Shown: positions 51,612-61,553, counted from the stretch's first letter. The stretch: DNA of 64,000 nucleotides from an uncultured Acetatifactor sp. (GCA_949840885.1 CATKYJ010000005.1:1-64000), one strand, 5' to 3'. A program made the numbers and translations. Notes: generated by a model not told the origin, from the letters alone.

Positions 51612-51656
51612 ATTACCCGTGAACGGCAGTGTTTTCCGCTGCTGTTCACGGGTAAT
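51612..51656. terminator. Long hairpin after the alpha-mannosidase gene
   Basis: ATTACCCGTGAAC and GTTCACGGGTAAT form a perfect 13-bp stem, extended by GCAG/CTGC pairs. It lies 54-98 bases beyond the GH38 stop codon and lacks a clear T run. Part of it belongs to the dispersed repeat family. Confidence 0.55.
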
Positions 51657-51709
51657 CTCAATTGGTTAAGGCTTGTGCCCGGGATCTTTTCCGGCGGCAC
51701 CCGCCCTTT

Positions 51710-54700
51710 TCAGTCTTTCAGATACAGTTTGACTGTCTTGATCTCAAACGGCCGGAATGAAAGCGCAATCCTTCGCCCGTCTCCCCGGGTGAAAGTACAG
51801 GGGCCGAGAGTCTCCTCCAGCAGATTGACCATATCCGCGCCCTCAATCTCATAATCCGAGAACAGCTCTGCCGAAGTGCGGGCCCCTCTGTATTCATGCA
51901 GGCGTACAATGATACCGTCGTCGGCCTCCGCTCTCTTCACCGCGTCGATCTTGACGGATTTCCCTGTCAGGCGCACAAAGGTTTTTGCCTCTGCCGGTTT
52001 CGCCTGCGCAAATACCGTCACCGGAAGATTTAATTTCTCCGCTTCTTCCACTGTGCCGCAGGCCGTGATACAGCCGGCATGGGGATAAAGCGCGTAGGTG
52101 AAAGTATGCTGTCCCATATCGGCCTGGGGGTCCGGAGCCTTGGGCGAGCGAAGAAGACTGAGCTTCACAGCGCCCCCTTCTACATTGTAGCCGTATTTAC
52201 AGTCGTTCAAAAGGCTTACGCCGTAGTCGCTCTCCGACAAATCCGCCCATTTATGGCCGCACACCTCGAATTTCGCCCGATCCCAGCTTGTATTTCTGTG
52301 CGTCGGCCGTTCTATGTACCCAAACTGGATGTCAAAGGCAGCTTTCACGGCGCGCACATCGGTGTAAAATGCCGCCTTTAAAAGCTTATGTTCCTCTCTC
52401 CAATCCACCCAGGTACGGAAGTCAATCCGTGCGCAGTCCCGGTAGAGCACCATTTCCTGGCGGACCATGGAGCGATGGAAGCGATAGACGAACTCCAGCT
52501 TCATGCACAGCGCTCCCCATTCCGTGACCCTGGCCTCCCCGTCCATGGAAAGCTCTTTCTTCTTCTCTGTGTAAAAGGAATCAATGTTCCAGGCATCGTC
52601 GTTCAGCGGTTTGTCTTCATATAATTCCAGCACATTTCCGAAAGATCCCTCCCTCAGAACTTCCCGGCCGCATTTTTTGTCGTAGACGGCGGTAAGCCGG
52701 CCTGTCTCGTCCCAGCGGATGGTGTAATAGGGCGTCTCAACCCTGCGGGATTTCAGGAAGACCTGAAATGTCTCTTCGCCCCGCTGGCCTGTCTCCTCCC
52801 CCGGCACAAAGGTCAGCCGTTTCAGGGACAGGGGTTCCAGCCGTGTATGCACCAGATATCCGCCCTCTGTCCTCTGGGCATCCAGCCTCTGCTCTCCGTC
52901 ATAGAAACAGCCCGTTTTTTCCTGTTCGATCCACACGTAGTCGTCCCTGGAAAAACCGTCGAAAGCGGTCAGCACAAAGGAATTTTCCTCCGGCACCGTC
53001 AGCCCCTGCAGGGCCTGCCTCTGCAGGGTATCCGCCTCTTCTTCCAGCGCCGTGTACATGACCCGGGAGTCCTCGTAAACCTCGCGGATGGAGGAGCCCG
53101 GTATGATGTCGTGGAACTGATACAGCAGCAGGCTCTCCCAGCACTTTCTCAGCTCCTCCTCCCTTCCGCTTCCTCCCGCTGTGCGGTTCCATGCGGACAG
53201 CCATTCCGCCTGGGAGAGCAGCAGTTCCATGCGGCGGTTCATTTTCTTATTGTAGCCCTGTGTGGTATAGGTTCCCCTGTGAAATTCCAGATACAGTTCC
53301 CCGTCCCAGACCGGGATTTTACTGTGGGCTTTTTCCGCATTTTCATGAATCTTTGCAAAAAAGCGGCCGGCCGTGTCTGTCTGCACATTGGGAAGCCCGG
53401 GCATGCGGTGAATCATCTTCCGCATTTCCAGCATTTCTCTGTTGACGCCTCCGCCGCCGTCTCCGTATCCGAAAGAGATCAGGACGTCCTTTGACAAGTC
53501 TTTGTTCTTAAATTTGTTCCAGCTTCCCAGAACGGTTTTCGGCGTCAGCAGTCCGTTGTAGGTGGAAAACCAGTCGTCCGGAGACCTTTGCTCTTCCGGC
53601 GTCTCGATAAAATAGGTCAAAATCTCGCTTCCATCGATTCCGCGCCAGATAAACAGATCCTCCGGAATCTGGTTGCTCTCATTCCAGCTGATCTTTGTGG
53701 TCATAAAGGTTTTTATGCCGCATAAGTTTAGAATCTGCGGAAGCGCCCAGCTATAGCCGAATACATCCGGCAGCCATAAGTACTCGCATGTTTTCCCGAA
53801 TTCTTTCCTGAAAAAAGAGGTTCCGTGTAGAAACTGACGCACAAGGGATTCCCCTGACGGAATATTGCAGTCGGCCTCCACCCACATGCCGCCCTCCGTT
53901 TCCCATTTCCCCTCCGCGGCTTTCTCTTTTATCTTCGCATATAATTCCGGGCAGTCCTCTTTCACATACTGGTATAACTGGGGCTGGGACTGTAAAAAGA
54001 GATATTCCGGGTATCGCTCCATCAGGCGCAGAACCGTGCTGAAAGACCGCTGTGCTTTTTCGCGGGTATTTTTCAGCCGCCACAGCCAGGCCACGTCAAT
54101 ATGGGTATGGCCCACGGCATGTACGGTAACGGCATGTTCCTTTTCCAGCTGTCCCAGTCTCTTATCCATCAGGGCCGCGGCTCTTCCCGCACTTTCGTAG
54201 AGCGCGTCCTGGTCCCAGTCAATGACGCTCAAAATCTCTTCCGTCAGCTCCGTAAGGACCTGTCTGTCACAGTCCCCGGGGGCTAGCAGGTCCGTTGCCT
54301 GAGCCGCCGATTTCATATAGTAATACAGAGCGTCCGTATTCCGCTCCAGAAATGCCAGATCCGCCTGCTGCAGGCAGAGGGTAAAATCATCTTCTCCGTC
54401 TCCCTCCATGCCCGTCCAGGCAAGAAAGGTCAGCCGCACCGTCTTTCCCTCATATTCCCCCAGCAGAATCTCCGTGTGGTTCTCGTCCACACCCTGACAG
54501 GGTTTTCCGTCCACATAGAGCATGGCCTCGAAACGGCCCCGAAGACGGCCGGCTTTTTTGCCGAAGCAAAACAGCGCCACCGTCTCGCAGTTTTCGGGCG
54601 CTTTGGGGATCTCCACGCATCTTTCCAGCCACAGATAATTGTTGCGCCCTCTCAGACAATCGCCGATCCCAAAGGACATCCCGTCCTCCATCTTTTCCGC

Positions 54701-54835
54701 ACAGGCCCGGTAGACCTCGTCCGGCCCGTTTTCCCCTTTTGCCGCCAGAAAAGGAGCCATGGACTGCTGTCCGAAATATCTTCTGCTTTTCAGCTCCTGT
54801 GCCCGTCTCTCATATTTCCTGCTTATTCTGTCCAT
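51710..54835 (-). CDS. GH38 alpha-mannosidase
   Basis: This 1041-residue cytosolic enzyme has the GH38 catalytic domain: HAVGHTHIDVAWLWRLKNT with the zinc ligands, EGGMWVEADCNIPSGESLVRQ, and nucleophile Asp in YLWLPDVFGYSWALPQI. GYGDGGGGV and RGTYTTQGYNKK (substrate-side) and the C-terminal beta-sandwich domains follow. It hydrolyses alpha-mannosidic bonds, probably of imported N-glycan or plant/yeast mannan pieces. No signal peptide. It is the last gene of the operon 61367 to 51710, about 96 bases after GH116. Confidence 0.94.
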   Translation of the reverse strand: MDRISRKYERRAQELKSRRYFGQQSMAPFLAAKGENGPDEVYRACAEKMEDGMSFGIGDCLRGRNNYLWLERCVEIPKAPENCETVALFCFGKKAGRLRGRFEAMLYVDGKPCQGVDENHTEILLGEYEGKTVRLTFLAWTGMEGDGEDDFTLCLQQADLAFLERNTDALYYYMKSAAQATDLLAPGDCDRQVLTELTEEILSVIDWDQDALYESAGRAAALMDKRLGQLEKEHAVTVHAVGHTHIDVAWLWRLKNTREKAQRSFSTVLRLMERYPEYLFLQSQPQLYQYVKEDCPELYAKIKEKAAEGKWETEGGMWVEADCNIPSGESLVRQFLHGTSFFRKEFGKTCEYLWLPDVFGYSWALPQILNLCGIKTFMTTKISWNESNQIPEDLFIWRGIDGSEILTYFIETPEEQRSPDDWFSTYNGLLTPKTVLGSWNKFKNKDLSKDVLISFGYGDGGGGVNREMLEMRKMIHRMPGLPNVQTDTAGRFFAKIHENAEKAHSKIPVWDGELYLEFHRGTYTTQGYNKKMNRRMELLLSQAEWLSAWNRTAGGSGREEELRKCWESLLLYQFHDIIPGSSIREVYEDSRVMYTALEEEADTLQRQALQGLTVPEENSFVLTAFDGFSRDDYVWIEQEKTGCFYDGEQRLDAQRTEGGYLVHTRLEPLSLKRLTFVPGEETGQRGEETFQVFLKSRRVETPYYTIRWDETGRLTAVYDKKCGREVLREGSFGNVLELYEDKPLNDDAWNIDSFYTEKKKELSMDGEARVTEWGALCMKLEFVYRFHRSMVRQEMVLYRDCARIDFRTWVDWREEHKLLKAAFYTDVRAVKAAFDIQFGYIERPTHRNTSWDRAKFEVCGHKWADLSESDYGVSLLNDCKYGYNVEGGAVKLSLLRSPKAPDPQADMGQHTFTYALYPHAGCITACGTVEEAEKLNLPVTVFAQAKPAEAKTFVRLTGKSVKIDAVKRAEADDGIIVRLHEYRGARTSAELFSDYEIEGADMVNLLEETLGPCTFTRGDGRRIALSFRPFEIKTVKLYLKD

Positions 54836-54931
54836 CTTTACACCCCTGTATCTGCCAGGCCCTCAGAGAGCCCGGCACACGCTGATATACGTAGACCTAA
54901 AGGTCCGTCTGTTTTTCTCTGTCCGGCTTTT

Positions 54932-57583
54932 TCACAGGCCGCCTGCCCCTGCCGTGGACAGGCACAGTACGAGGGCCTCCCCGCTGTTTAGGGTGATGCT
55001 TTCCGCCGGTCTTATGCTGTTTTCTTCCCGCTCAAATGCCGTCTCCACTCCGCCCGCAGTCAGTCTTTCGGGTCTGCAGCTCTGCCATACCTGCAGCTTC
55101 TTCACTTCTATATTTCCGTCCAGAACGCTTAATTCCACCCTGTCTTTCGTCACTTTCAAGACGCCGTAGCCATAAGGCGTAAACCAGGGAGCAGTCAATG
55201 TCTCCTGCTTTGGAGCGATGGTCACCGCGGCCTTTTCTCTCTCATATCGGAATCCGCTCAGCGAAAGCATCAGGGTCCACGCAGCCAGCGGACGGTAATA
55301 ATGTCCCCCGCATTCCTCGTGGTTGAAAATCCTGCCCGCCTGCACATAGCGGCGGTCCACATTTGCCGCAATTGCCCTTGCCCGCTCGAACTCCCCCATC
55401 TCCAGATACATGCCGGAAAGCGCCAGTTCAATTCCGGACCAGTTGGATTCTACCTGAACATTCCCGTATGTATATAAGGTCGGCTTCTTTCCCTCCGGAT
55501 AAGAGGCATTGATCAGACCGCTTTCTTCCGTGTAGTTGTGTTTCCACACCTGATTCAGCACTTTACTGATATATTCATCCTCCACATAGCCCGGGATCCC
55601 CATGACTTTGCAGTACCACGCGGCGTCCAGCTGTCCGCTCATCAGACATTCGTCCCGCTCCTCCCCGTCCACCCACAGGCTGAAATATTCGCCGTTCCAC
55701 AGCTTCTTAAAGCTCTCCTTTCCTTTCGCAAGGATTTCCCGCCAGTGGTCTGCCAGCTTCTCCTCCCGCATCTCTTCCGCCAGATTCACGGCGGCCGTCA
55801 GGGCTGCCAGCCACAGGCCCGCAATGTAGGAGGGAATCCCCCGAAATCTCCATGCGTCATAGGTATTTGCCCGGGTGTCATGATCAGGAAGTCCGTCTCC
55901 GTCCCCGTCCAGCTTTTCCGTGCTTGCCATGGCTTTTACCACCGGCTCCCACATGCGCTTCAGATACTCCCTGTCCCCTGTCCACATATAGTCCCTGCAC
56001 ACCATCAGCACAAACTGCGGATTCATATCCACACGATCGTACCCCTCGTCCACATGCTGAAAATCCGGACGGAAGAAGTGATGGACTCTCCCGTCCTCCC
56101 GCTGGAATCTTATCCCCATTTCCATCTGCCGCAGCTGCAGCTCGGGAAACAGCGCCAGAATCATATAGGAACCATAGTAGGAAATGTCCATGGTATGGAA
56201 CCCACAGCTTCCCAGCCCCTCCCAGATCCCGAAGTCACCGTTTTCTGCCCACCAGGAGCATTTCACAAGGGTGCTGAGCTGAATCACCCAGTTTCTCGTA
56301 AATTCCGCCGGGGTGGAGCAGTTCTGAAGCGCCTCGGAGAACATCCTCACCCTGCGCCGGATCTCCTCCCCGTTGTCCGCCAGGTATGCGGCAGCGTCCT
56401 CCGCGTTCTGACACCAGCAAGTATATCTGTGACCCACATGACAGTTTTCCGGGCTGACATGATGGGGAAAATGCCAGTTTACCAAAAACGTAATCTCTCT
56501 GCTCTCCCCCGGCGCCAGGACGACCTTGCTGCAGAGGGCCCCGTCGCCGAAACCTCCGCAGGGCATTTCCTCCAGTCTTCTGTACTGGCGCAGCAAGATC
56601 CCCAGAAATTCTCTCTTTCCCTCCGCCGTCTCCAGAATGTCCGGGCGCACCTGTGTCAGGCGTTTCCACGGTCTATAGCCGCTGGCAAGCTTTTTCACGG
56701 ATTCCAGCATTTTGTCGATCTTCGTCTCGCTTACGTCTTTGAATGCCTCCATATCCGCTATACAGAGCTCCTCATCTGCCTCTTCCCATCCCAGATTCGG
56801 AAGTTCGCCCAGATCCCTGAAATCGAATAGACAGGATTCCTCCGAACTGCCGAAAGCTCCGCCCAGCACATAAGCTCCGAAGAATTCCCCGTAATCGCCT
56901 TTGATATAGCTGGGATTTCCGCCCACCACGGAAAGCGCCATGCTTCCGTTTTGTTCCGCTTTTCTGTCAGAGGTGCTTTCCATGAGAAGCGTTGTCCTCC
57001 CGCCGGCGCTTTTGACGGTATTCTTCAGCTTTCTGTCCGCAAGTCCCCTGTTCACCGGATTTTTCAAAGTGCCCATCAGGGAAACTTCCACCGTATCCGT
57101 GGTCTTGTTTTTCACCCGGAAATTCACATAGAACCCGGGCATCCCGCTTGTCTTCGCGTCATGGGGTACAAACGGCGACATAAACTCTGCTTTCAACTCC
57201 ACAGGCAGGCCCGGATCCTCGTACTCCATATGGCAGATCGGAAAATCCGGCGTCCAGCGGATAGTCTCCACGTTTTTCAAAAAAGAGTACATCACGGAGC
57301 GGAATCCGCCGATCTTTTTCCCATGAGATAACTTTCTCACAACCGGTTCTCTTCCCTCCTGTTTTGTCCTCACATAGAAAGGAAGCACGTCCTGGTCGTA
57401 TTCCGGAAGATCCTCCTTGTGATATTTCTTCGGATCGGACGACGCCCAAAGACCGAGGTTGAAGATCTCCCAGTCCTCAAGACTTCCATTCTGTCTTATT
57501 TCCACACTGCCTGTTCCGATCCCGCCCAGAGCCATTCCGTGGAGCTGCTCCTGCTTCTCTGTAACTGTCCCTATTGCGCTCAT
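54932..57583 (-). CDS. GH116 family glycosidase (non-lysosomal glucosylceramidase-like fold)
   Basis: This 883-residue protein has the GBA2-type N-terminal beta-sandwich beginning GMALGGIGTGSVEIRQNGSLEDWEIFN. The (alpha/alpha)6 catalytic domain carries WWAENGDFGIWEGLGSCGF (nucleophile-side Glu region), DHDTRANTYDAWRFRG (acid Asp region) and HEECGGHYYRPLAAW. Family members are beta-glucosidases, beta-xylosidases or related. No signal peptide, so it likely acts on imported oligosaccharides. It lies between the binding-protein gene (separated by a terminator) and GH38. Confidence 0.92.
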   Translation of the reverse strand: MSAIGTVTEKQEQLHGMALGGIGTGSVEIRQNGSLEDWEIFNLGLWASSDPKKYHKEDLPEYDQDVLPFYVRTKQEGREPVVRKLSHGKKIGGFRSVMYSFLKNVETIRWTPDFPICHMEYEDPGLPVELKAEFMSPFVPHDAKTSGMPGFYVNFRVKNKTTDTVEVSLMGTLKNPVNRGLADRKLKNTVKSAGGRTTLLMESTSDRKAEQNGSMALSVVGGNPSYIKGDYGEFFGAYVLGGAFGSSEESCLFDFRDLGELPNLGWEEADEELCIADMEAFKDVSETKIDKMLESVKKLASGYRPWKRLTQVRPDILETAEGKREFLGILLRQYRRLEEMPCGGFGDGALCSKVVLAPGESREITFLVNWHFPHHVSPENCHVGHRYTCWCQNAEDAAAYLADNGEEIRRRVRMFSEALQNCSTPAEFTRNWVIQLSTLVKCSWWAENGDFGIWEGLGSCGFHTMDISYYGSYMILALFPELQLRQMEMGIRFQREDGRVHHFFRPDFQHVDEGYDRVDMNPQFVLMVCRDYMWTGDREYLKRMWEPVVKAMASTEKLDGDGDGLPDHDTRANTYDAWRFRGIPSYIAGLWLAALTAAVNLAEEMREEKLADHWREILAKGKESFKKLWNGEYFSLWVDGEERDECLMSGQLDAAWYCKVMGIPGYVEDEYISKVLNQVWKHNYTEESGLINASYPEGKKPTLYTYGNVQVESNWSGIELALSGMYLEMGEFERARAIAANVDRRYVQAGRIFNHEECGGHYYRPLAAWTLMLSLSGFRYEREKAAVTIAPKQETLTAPWFTPYGYGVLKVTKDRVELSVLDGNIEVKKLQVWQSCRPERLTAGGVETAFEREENSIRPAESITLNSGEALVLCLSTAGAGGL

Positions 57584-57627
57584 CTGTTCTGTTCCCCCTG
57601 CCTGATAAAAATGTTTCTATTTCAAAG

Positions 57628-57658
57628 AAAAGGAGTTCTATCCAATAGAACTCCTTTT
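57628..57658 (-). terminator. Intra-operon terminator between binding-protein and GH116 genes
   Basis: AAAAGGAGTTCTAT and ATAGAACTCCTTTT form a 14-bp stem with a three-base loop, starting 11 bases after the binding-protein gene's stop. It likely makes the binding protein more abundant than the downstream enzymes. Confidence 0.85.
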
Positions 57659-57669
57659 TAGTCAACTGC

Positions 57670-59427
57670 TTACTCCAGATAATTTGAAGCCTCTTCCAGC
57701 GCTTTATTGTACTCGCCGGTCCACCACTCAACGAAATCGTTGCTTCCCAGTTCTTCCGCTTTTTTAATCAACTCTGTTCTCAGAGCCTCGTACTCGGCGT
57801 CGTCCTTGGCGAATGCCATCTTCCAGGAATTTGTCTTGACCACATCGCCGACCCTTGCCGCAAGCTGTTCCATATCATCCGTGAGAATCGGATAGCCCAC
57901 GAACTGGAAAGGCTTCAGCAGATTATTCTTGGTGAGATAATCGATGGAATCCACCGCGTCGTAATCTTCCTGCCACATATCTGTCAGTTTCGTATCCTTA
58001 GGAGCATACTCTTTTTTCTCCCAGAAGCTGTTTCCGATGGGAGTATTGTTTAAGTCAGGATTCTGCGTCGTAATGTGAAGCGCCGCCCATGTCTGAGGAC
58101 AGCCGTCGTAAAGACCCTTTCCCTCGGGAAGTTCTTTTTTGCCGTCCTGCATATACTCATATCCTTCCTCAGTCACATAGGGATTGCCGTTTTCATCCAC
58201 ATCCCATGTAATCCCTTTCGGGCCGTTGCGCTGAAGCATAGCTCCGTCAAAGGAGAACATGTAGTTGATGAATTTCATGGCCGCCTCGGGATTCTTACAT
58301 GCCTTGCTTACGGATACGGTCCAGGTTCTTCCGATGGGCTGCAGGCCCTCGGTAACGGTGTAGGAATCCTTAATGAAGACAGGCATATGTCCGATTCCCT
58401 CTTCCTGCTTTTCGATGGTTGCGAAATCGCTGACACCCCAGTTGCCAAGCCCCATCAGAACACGGCCGGATCCCATCTTGTTGGTGGCATCGTCAAAGCG
58501 CTGTGTGATAGAGTCAGGATCCAAAAGGCCCATCTGATTCGCCTGATACAGGAAATCGAGGAACTGCAAGTAAAGGCTGTCCTCATCCAGGATCGAACGG
58601 ACCACAGGCGGATCCACATTATAGTCAATCTCCACAAGGGTGCCCTCAATCATCTCAACGCCGGAGAACTTGCCGGCAAACATGGCGAGACACATAAAGG
58701 TTCTGTCCCAGTCTTTCCAGATAGAAAGCCCGTATGTTTTCTGCCCGTCGGCATTGGCAGGCTCCAGCTCCTGCATCTGTTTCAAGACAGTCAGATAGTC
58801 ATTGAGCGATTTGATCTCCGGAGAGCCCAGCTGTTTGTACAGATCGTAGCGCAGCCAGGGTTCCTTGTCTCCCCTTGTCTCCATGAACAGCTTGGCGTCG
58901 GTACCCACGGTATAGGCTTTGCCCTTTCCGCAGCTGAGCTTGTCCGCCGCATATCTCAGGGGAATCTCAGCGTTGGCATACAGATCGGGAAGAAGCTCCT
59001 TATAGTCATCATATGCCAGAAGCATATCTCCCATGACAGCGTTCTCCACCTGTTTGTAATCCTTAAAGCATACAATATCCGGAAGCTCTCCGCTGCTCAT
59101 CAGGGCGTTCAGCTTCTGCTCACCCTGATCTCCGCAGGGAATCAGCTCAATGGAAACACCGATCTGTCGTTTCACCTCTTCCGCCCACCATCCCTCTACA
59201 ACGCCGGAGCTGTTGGAAGGCAGACTGAGCATCTGCAGTTTCACAATCTCACCGTCACCGGCGTTATCGGTCTCCGTTCCCGATTCCGCCCCTGATTCCG
59301 TCTTTGATTCCGACTCCTGGGTCTGTCCACTCTCTTCGGGCTTGTCGCCGCATCCTGTCAGGGAACCCGCCAGCATAGCCGAAGCCAACAGCAAAGCCCA
59401 GAAACGCCACTTCTTTTTTGCTTTCAT
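57670..59427 (-). CDS. Extracellular solute-binding lipoprotein (LplA type)
   Basis: This 585-residue protein has a lipoprotein signal (ALLLASAMLAGSLTGCGDK), a Ser/Glu/Thr-rich linker and an SBP_bac_1-like domain (IVKLQMLSLPSNSSGVVEG, LMSSGELPDIVCFKDYKQVE, AYTVGTDAKLFMETRGD, KACKNPEAAMKFINYMFSFDGA). Its length and the LplB/LplC-type permeases upstream match the LplABC importer group. AAGGAG lies before ATG 59427. Substrate unknown; the downstream GH116 and GH38 suggest a mannose- and beta-linked hetero-oligosaccharide. Confidence 0.92.
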   Translation of the reverse strand: MKAKKKWRFWALLLASAMLAGSLTGCGDKPEESGQTQESESKTESGAESGTETDNAGDGEIVKLQMLSLPSNSSGVVEGWWAEEVKRQIGVSIELIPCGDQGEQKLNALMSSGELPDIVCFKDYKQVENAVMGDMLLAYDDYKELLPDLYANAEIPLRYAADKLSCGKGKAYTVGTDAKLFMETRGDKEPWLRYDLYKQLGSPEIKSLNDYLTVLKQMQELEPANADGQKTYGLSIWKDWDRTFMCLAMFAGKFSGVEMIEGTLVEIDYNVDPPVVRSILDEDSLYLQFLDFLYQANQMGLLDPDSITQRFDDATNKMGSGRVLMGLGNWGVSDFATIEKQEEGIGHMPVFIKDSYTVTEGLQPIGRTWTVSVSKACKNPEAAMKFINYMFSFDGAMLQRNGPKGITWDVDENGNPYVTEEGYEYMQDGKKELPEGKGLYDGCPQTWAALHITTQNPDLNNTPIGNSFWEKKEYAPKDTKLTDMWQEDYDAVDSIDYLTKNNLLKPFQFVGYPILTDDMEQLAARVGDVVKTNSWKMAFAKDDAEYEALRTELIKKAEELGSNDFVEWWTGEYNKALEEASNYLE

Positions 59428-59493
59428 ACCTTTTTCTCCTTTTTCCCTTTTTTATATGTGGAGCCGGTGAACTCACCGACAACATATACTTCG

Positions 59494-60402
59494 TCAGCCC
59501 TTTACCGATCCGATCATGATGCCGTTTACAAAAAATCTCTGGAAGAAAGGGTACACACAGAGAATCGGAAGCACGACCACCATGGAAACCGTCATCTTCA
59601 CCGAAGTGGCAGTCAGGATAGAGGACATATCCACCCGCACTCCGCTCTCCGACATCTTCATCAGCGAATCTGCCAGAGAATTCGCCTCGTTCATATACTC
59701 GTACAGCAAATACTGCAATGTGAATTTCGTGGAATCCGTCATTAAGAACAGCGTATCCGTAAAGGAGTTCCACTGCCCCACGGCGGCAAAGATCGCCGTG
59801 GTGGCCAAAATAGGTTTGCTCAGCGGTATGATGATCCTGGTGAATCTGATCAGATACCCGGCGCCGTCCATGGCCGCGGATTCCTCCAGGGACGACGGAA
59901 TGTTCTCCACATAAGTCTTGTACAGAATCAGCGAGAACGGCGATACGATGGCCGGGATCACATACGCCCAGAAGCTGTTGGTCAGACCCAGGTTCTTCAT
60001 ATTGATGAACCACGGAATGATGCCGGCATTGAAGTACATGGTGATGACTACATATCTGTACCATATTTTCCGGTGCCAATACTCCTGTTTGCTCAGGGCA
60101 TATCCCAGAAAAGACGTGCCGAGCAAGGTTCCGGCCGTCCCCAGAACGGTCCTCCCTACGGAGACCAGCGCCGCCTGGCCCAGTCCTCTCATTTTCAGGA
60201 TCTCCGCATAGTTGTTAAAATGGATCCCTTTCGGCACCAAAAGGATCTGTCCCCTTGACACAAGGTCGTTGGCACTGATGGTATTGATAAACAAATAGTA
60301 AAAGGGCAATACGCAGACAATCGTAAACAACCCGTATACCGTATAATTGACAATGTTAAAGACCAGATCCTGGGCAGTTCTCTTTTTTCCAATCGCTTTC
60401 AT
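59494..60402 (-). CDS. Carbohydrate ABC transporter permease (LplC/YtcP type)
   Basis: This 302-residue protein has six membrane helices, an opening YTVYGLFTIVCVLPFYYLFINTIS, and the EAA-like loop EESAAMDGAGYLIRFTRIIIPLSKPIL. It ends FFVNGIMIGSVKG, characteristic of LplC-like subunits. It follows the LplB-type gene by 29 bases and precedes its binding protein by 66. Confidence 0.93.
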   Translation of the reverse strand: MKAIGKKRTAQDLVFNIVNYTVYGLFTIVCVLPFYYLFINTISANDLVSRGQILLVPKGIHFNNYAEILKMRGLGQAALVSVGRTVLGTAGTLLGTSFLGYALSKQEYWHRKIWYRYVVITMYFNAGIIPWFINMKNLGLTNSFWAYVIPAIVSPFSLILYKTYVENIPSSLEESAAMDGAGYLIRFTRIIIPLSKPILATTAIFAAVGQWNSFTDTLFLMTDSTKFTLQYLLYEYMNEANSLADSLMKMSESGVRVDMSSILTATSVKMTVSMVVVLPILCVYPFFQRFFVNGIMIGSVKG

Positions 60403-60431
60403 AACCGTTTACCCCTGCCTTTCCTTTACAA

Positions 60432-61367
60432 TCAGAAGATAGACTCTCCGCGAGTCAGTTTGGAACTCATGTTTGCCACAAAGAGCAATGTGACGCTGAC
60501 GATCGATTTCAGAATACTGACTGCGGTAGAATAGGAATAGTTGATGCCTACCATGCCCTGATTGTATACATAGAGATCCAGCACCTCAATGTATTCTTTG
60601 TTCATGGCATTCTGGAATACAAAGTACTGCTCCATACCGTTGTTGACCAGATTTGCAATGGAGAGGAGCAGCAGCACAAAATAGGTGGGAAGCAGCCCCG
60701 GAATCGTGATATGCCAGATCTTCTGCATCCGTCCCGCTCCGTCCACGGCCGCCGCCTCGTACTGCTCCTGGTCGATCCCCGTCAGTGCCGCGATATACAT
60801 GATGGCGCTCCAGCCCAGCCCTTTCCATGTCCCCCACAGCCACATGTTCAGCCATACATGCTCGCCGGAAGCCAGGAAATTGATCCCCTCGTCCAGAATC
60901 CCCAGATTCATCAGCAGCCTGTTGACAAAACCGTCATTCACGGAGAACATGGCATAAGCCACGGAATAAACCAGAACCCAGCTGATAAAATTAGGGATCG
61001 TAGTCAAAGTCTGTACCGCTTTACGGTAGGGCTTACTCTTGATCTCTGCCAGAAAGACCGCGAACATCATGGGCAGGCCGGAAGTGGCGATACCGATCAG
61101 ACTCATGCCCAAGGTGTTTTTCATCACTCTGACAATGTCTTCCAGCGCATATTTGTCGGCGAACATCCGGGTAAAATTGCCTAGTCCCAAAAACTTACAG
61201 TCCGTCAGCGCTCTGCCGGGCTTATAGTCAAACAGCGCATAGACCCAGCCGTACAGGGGCAGATAAGAAAACAGGAAAATCAGGATTAAAAAGGGAAACG
61301 AAAGCAGCCATAATCGAAACCCCCCCTGATCGATCAATCTCGTTTTCTTCTTCACGTTGCTTTTCAT
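60432..61367 (-). CDS. Carbohydrate ABC transporter permease (LplB type)
   Basis: This 311-residue protein has six membrane helices, FLILIFLFSYLPLYGWVYALFDYKPG near the N-terminus (an LplB hallmark), and EAA loop YEAAAVDGAGRMQKIWHITIPGLLP. TAAGGAGG before ATG 61367 is ideal. First gene of the operon; a perfect consensus promoter lies about 160 bases upstream. Confidence 0.94.
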   Translation of the reverse strand: MKSNVKKKTRLIDQGGFRLWLLSFPFLILIFLFSYLPLYGWVYALFDYKPGRALTDCKFLGLGNFTRMFADKYALEDIVRVMKNTLGMSLIGIATSGLPMMFAVFLAEIKSKPYRKAVQTLTTIPNFISWVLVYSVAYAMFSVNDGFVNRLLMNLGILDEGINFLASGEHVWLNMWLWGTWKGLGWSAIMYIAALTGIDQEQYEAAAVDGAGRMQKIWHITIPGLLPTYFVLLLLSIANLVNNGMEQYFVFQNAMNKEYIEVLDLYVYNQGMVGINYSYSTAVSILKSIVSVTLLFVANMSSKLTRGESIF

Positions 61368-61447
61368 GTTCTTTCCTCCTTACACCTGACACAGTCTGTC
61401 CTTTTCATGATCCGCCTTATAGATTTTATACGATTCCATATGCCAAA

Positions 61448-61470
61448 AGGCATGCCATATACTGGAAATT
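61448..61470. promoter_or_regulatory. Candidate operator in the leader of the permease operon
   Basis: ATATGCC and GGCATGCCATAT form an overlapping inverted repeat between the promoter and the first permease gene. It could be a binding site of the divergent GntR/LacI-hybrid regulator. No second copy was seen to support this. Confidence 0.35.
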
Positions 61471-61524
61471 ATTTTATTTTGATATTCAAACTTATTTTAT
61501 TTCTTCTTGATTTGATATGTTTAG

Positions 61525-61553
61525 ATTATAATTTTGCCCGTCTCTTTTGTCAA
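61525..61553 (-). promoter_or_regulatory. Consensus promoter of the LplB operon
   Basis: On the minus strand TTGACA (61553-61548), 17 bases, TATAAT (61530-61525), a perfect sigma-A match. The remaining 61368-61758 intergenic stretch is very AT-rich, with no gene seen. Confidence 0.85.
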
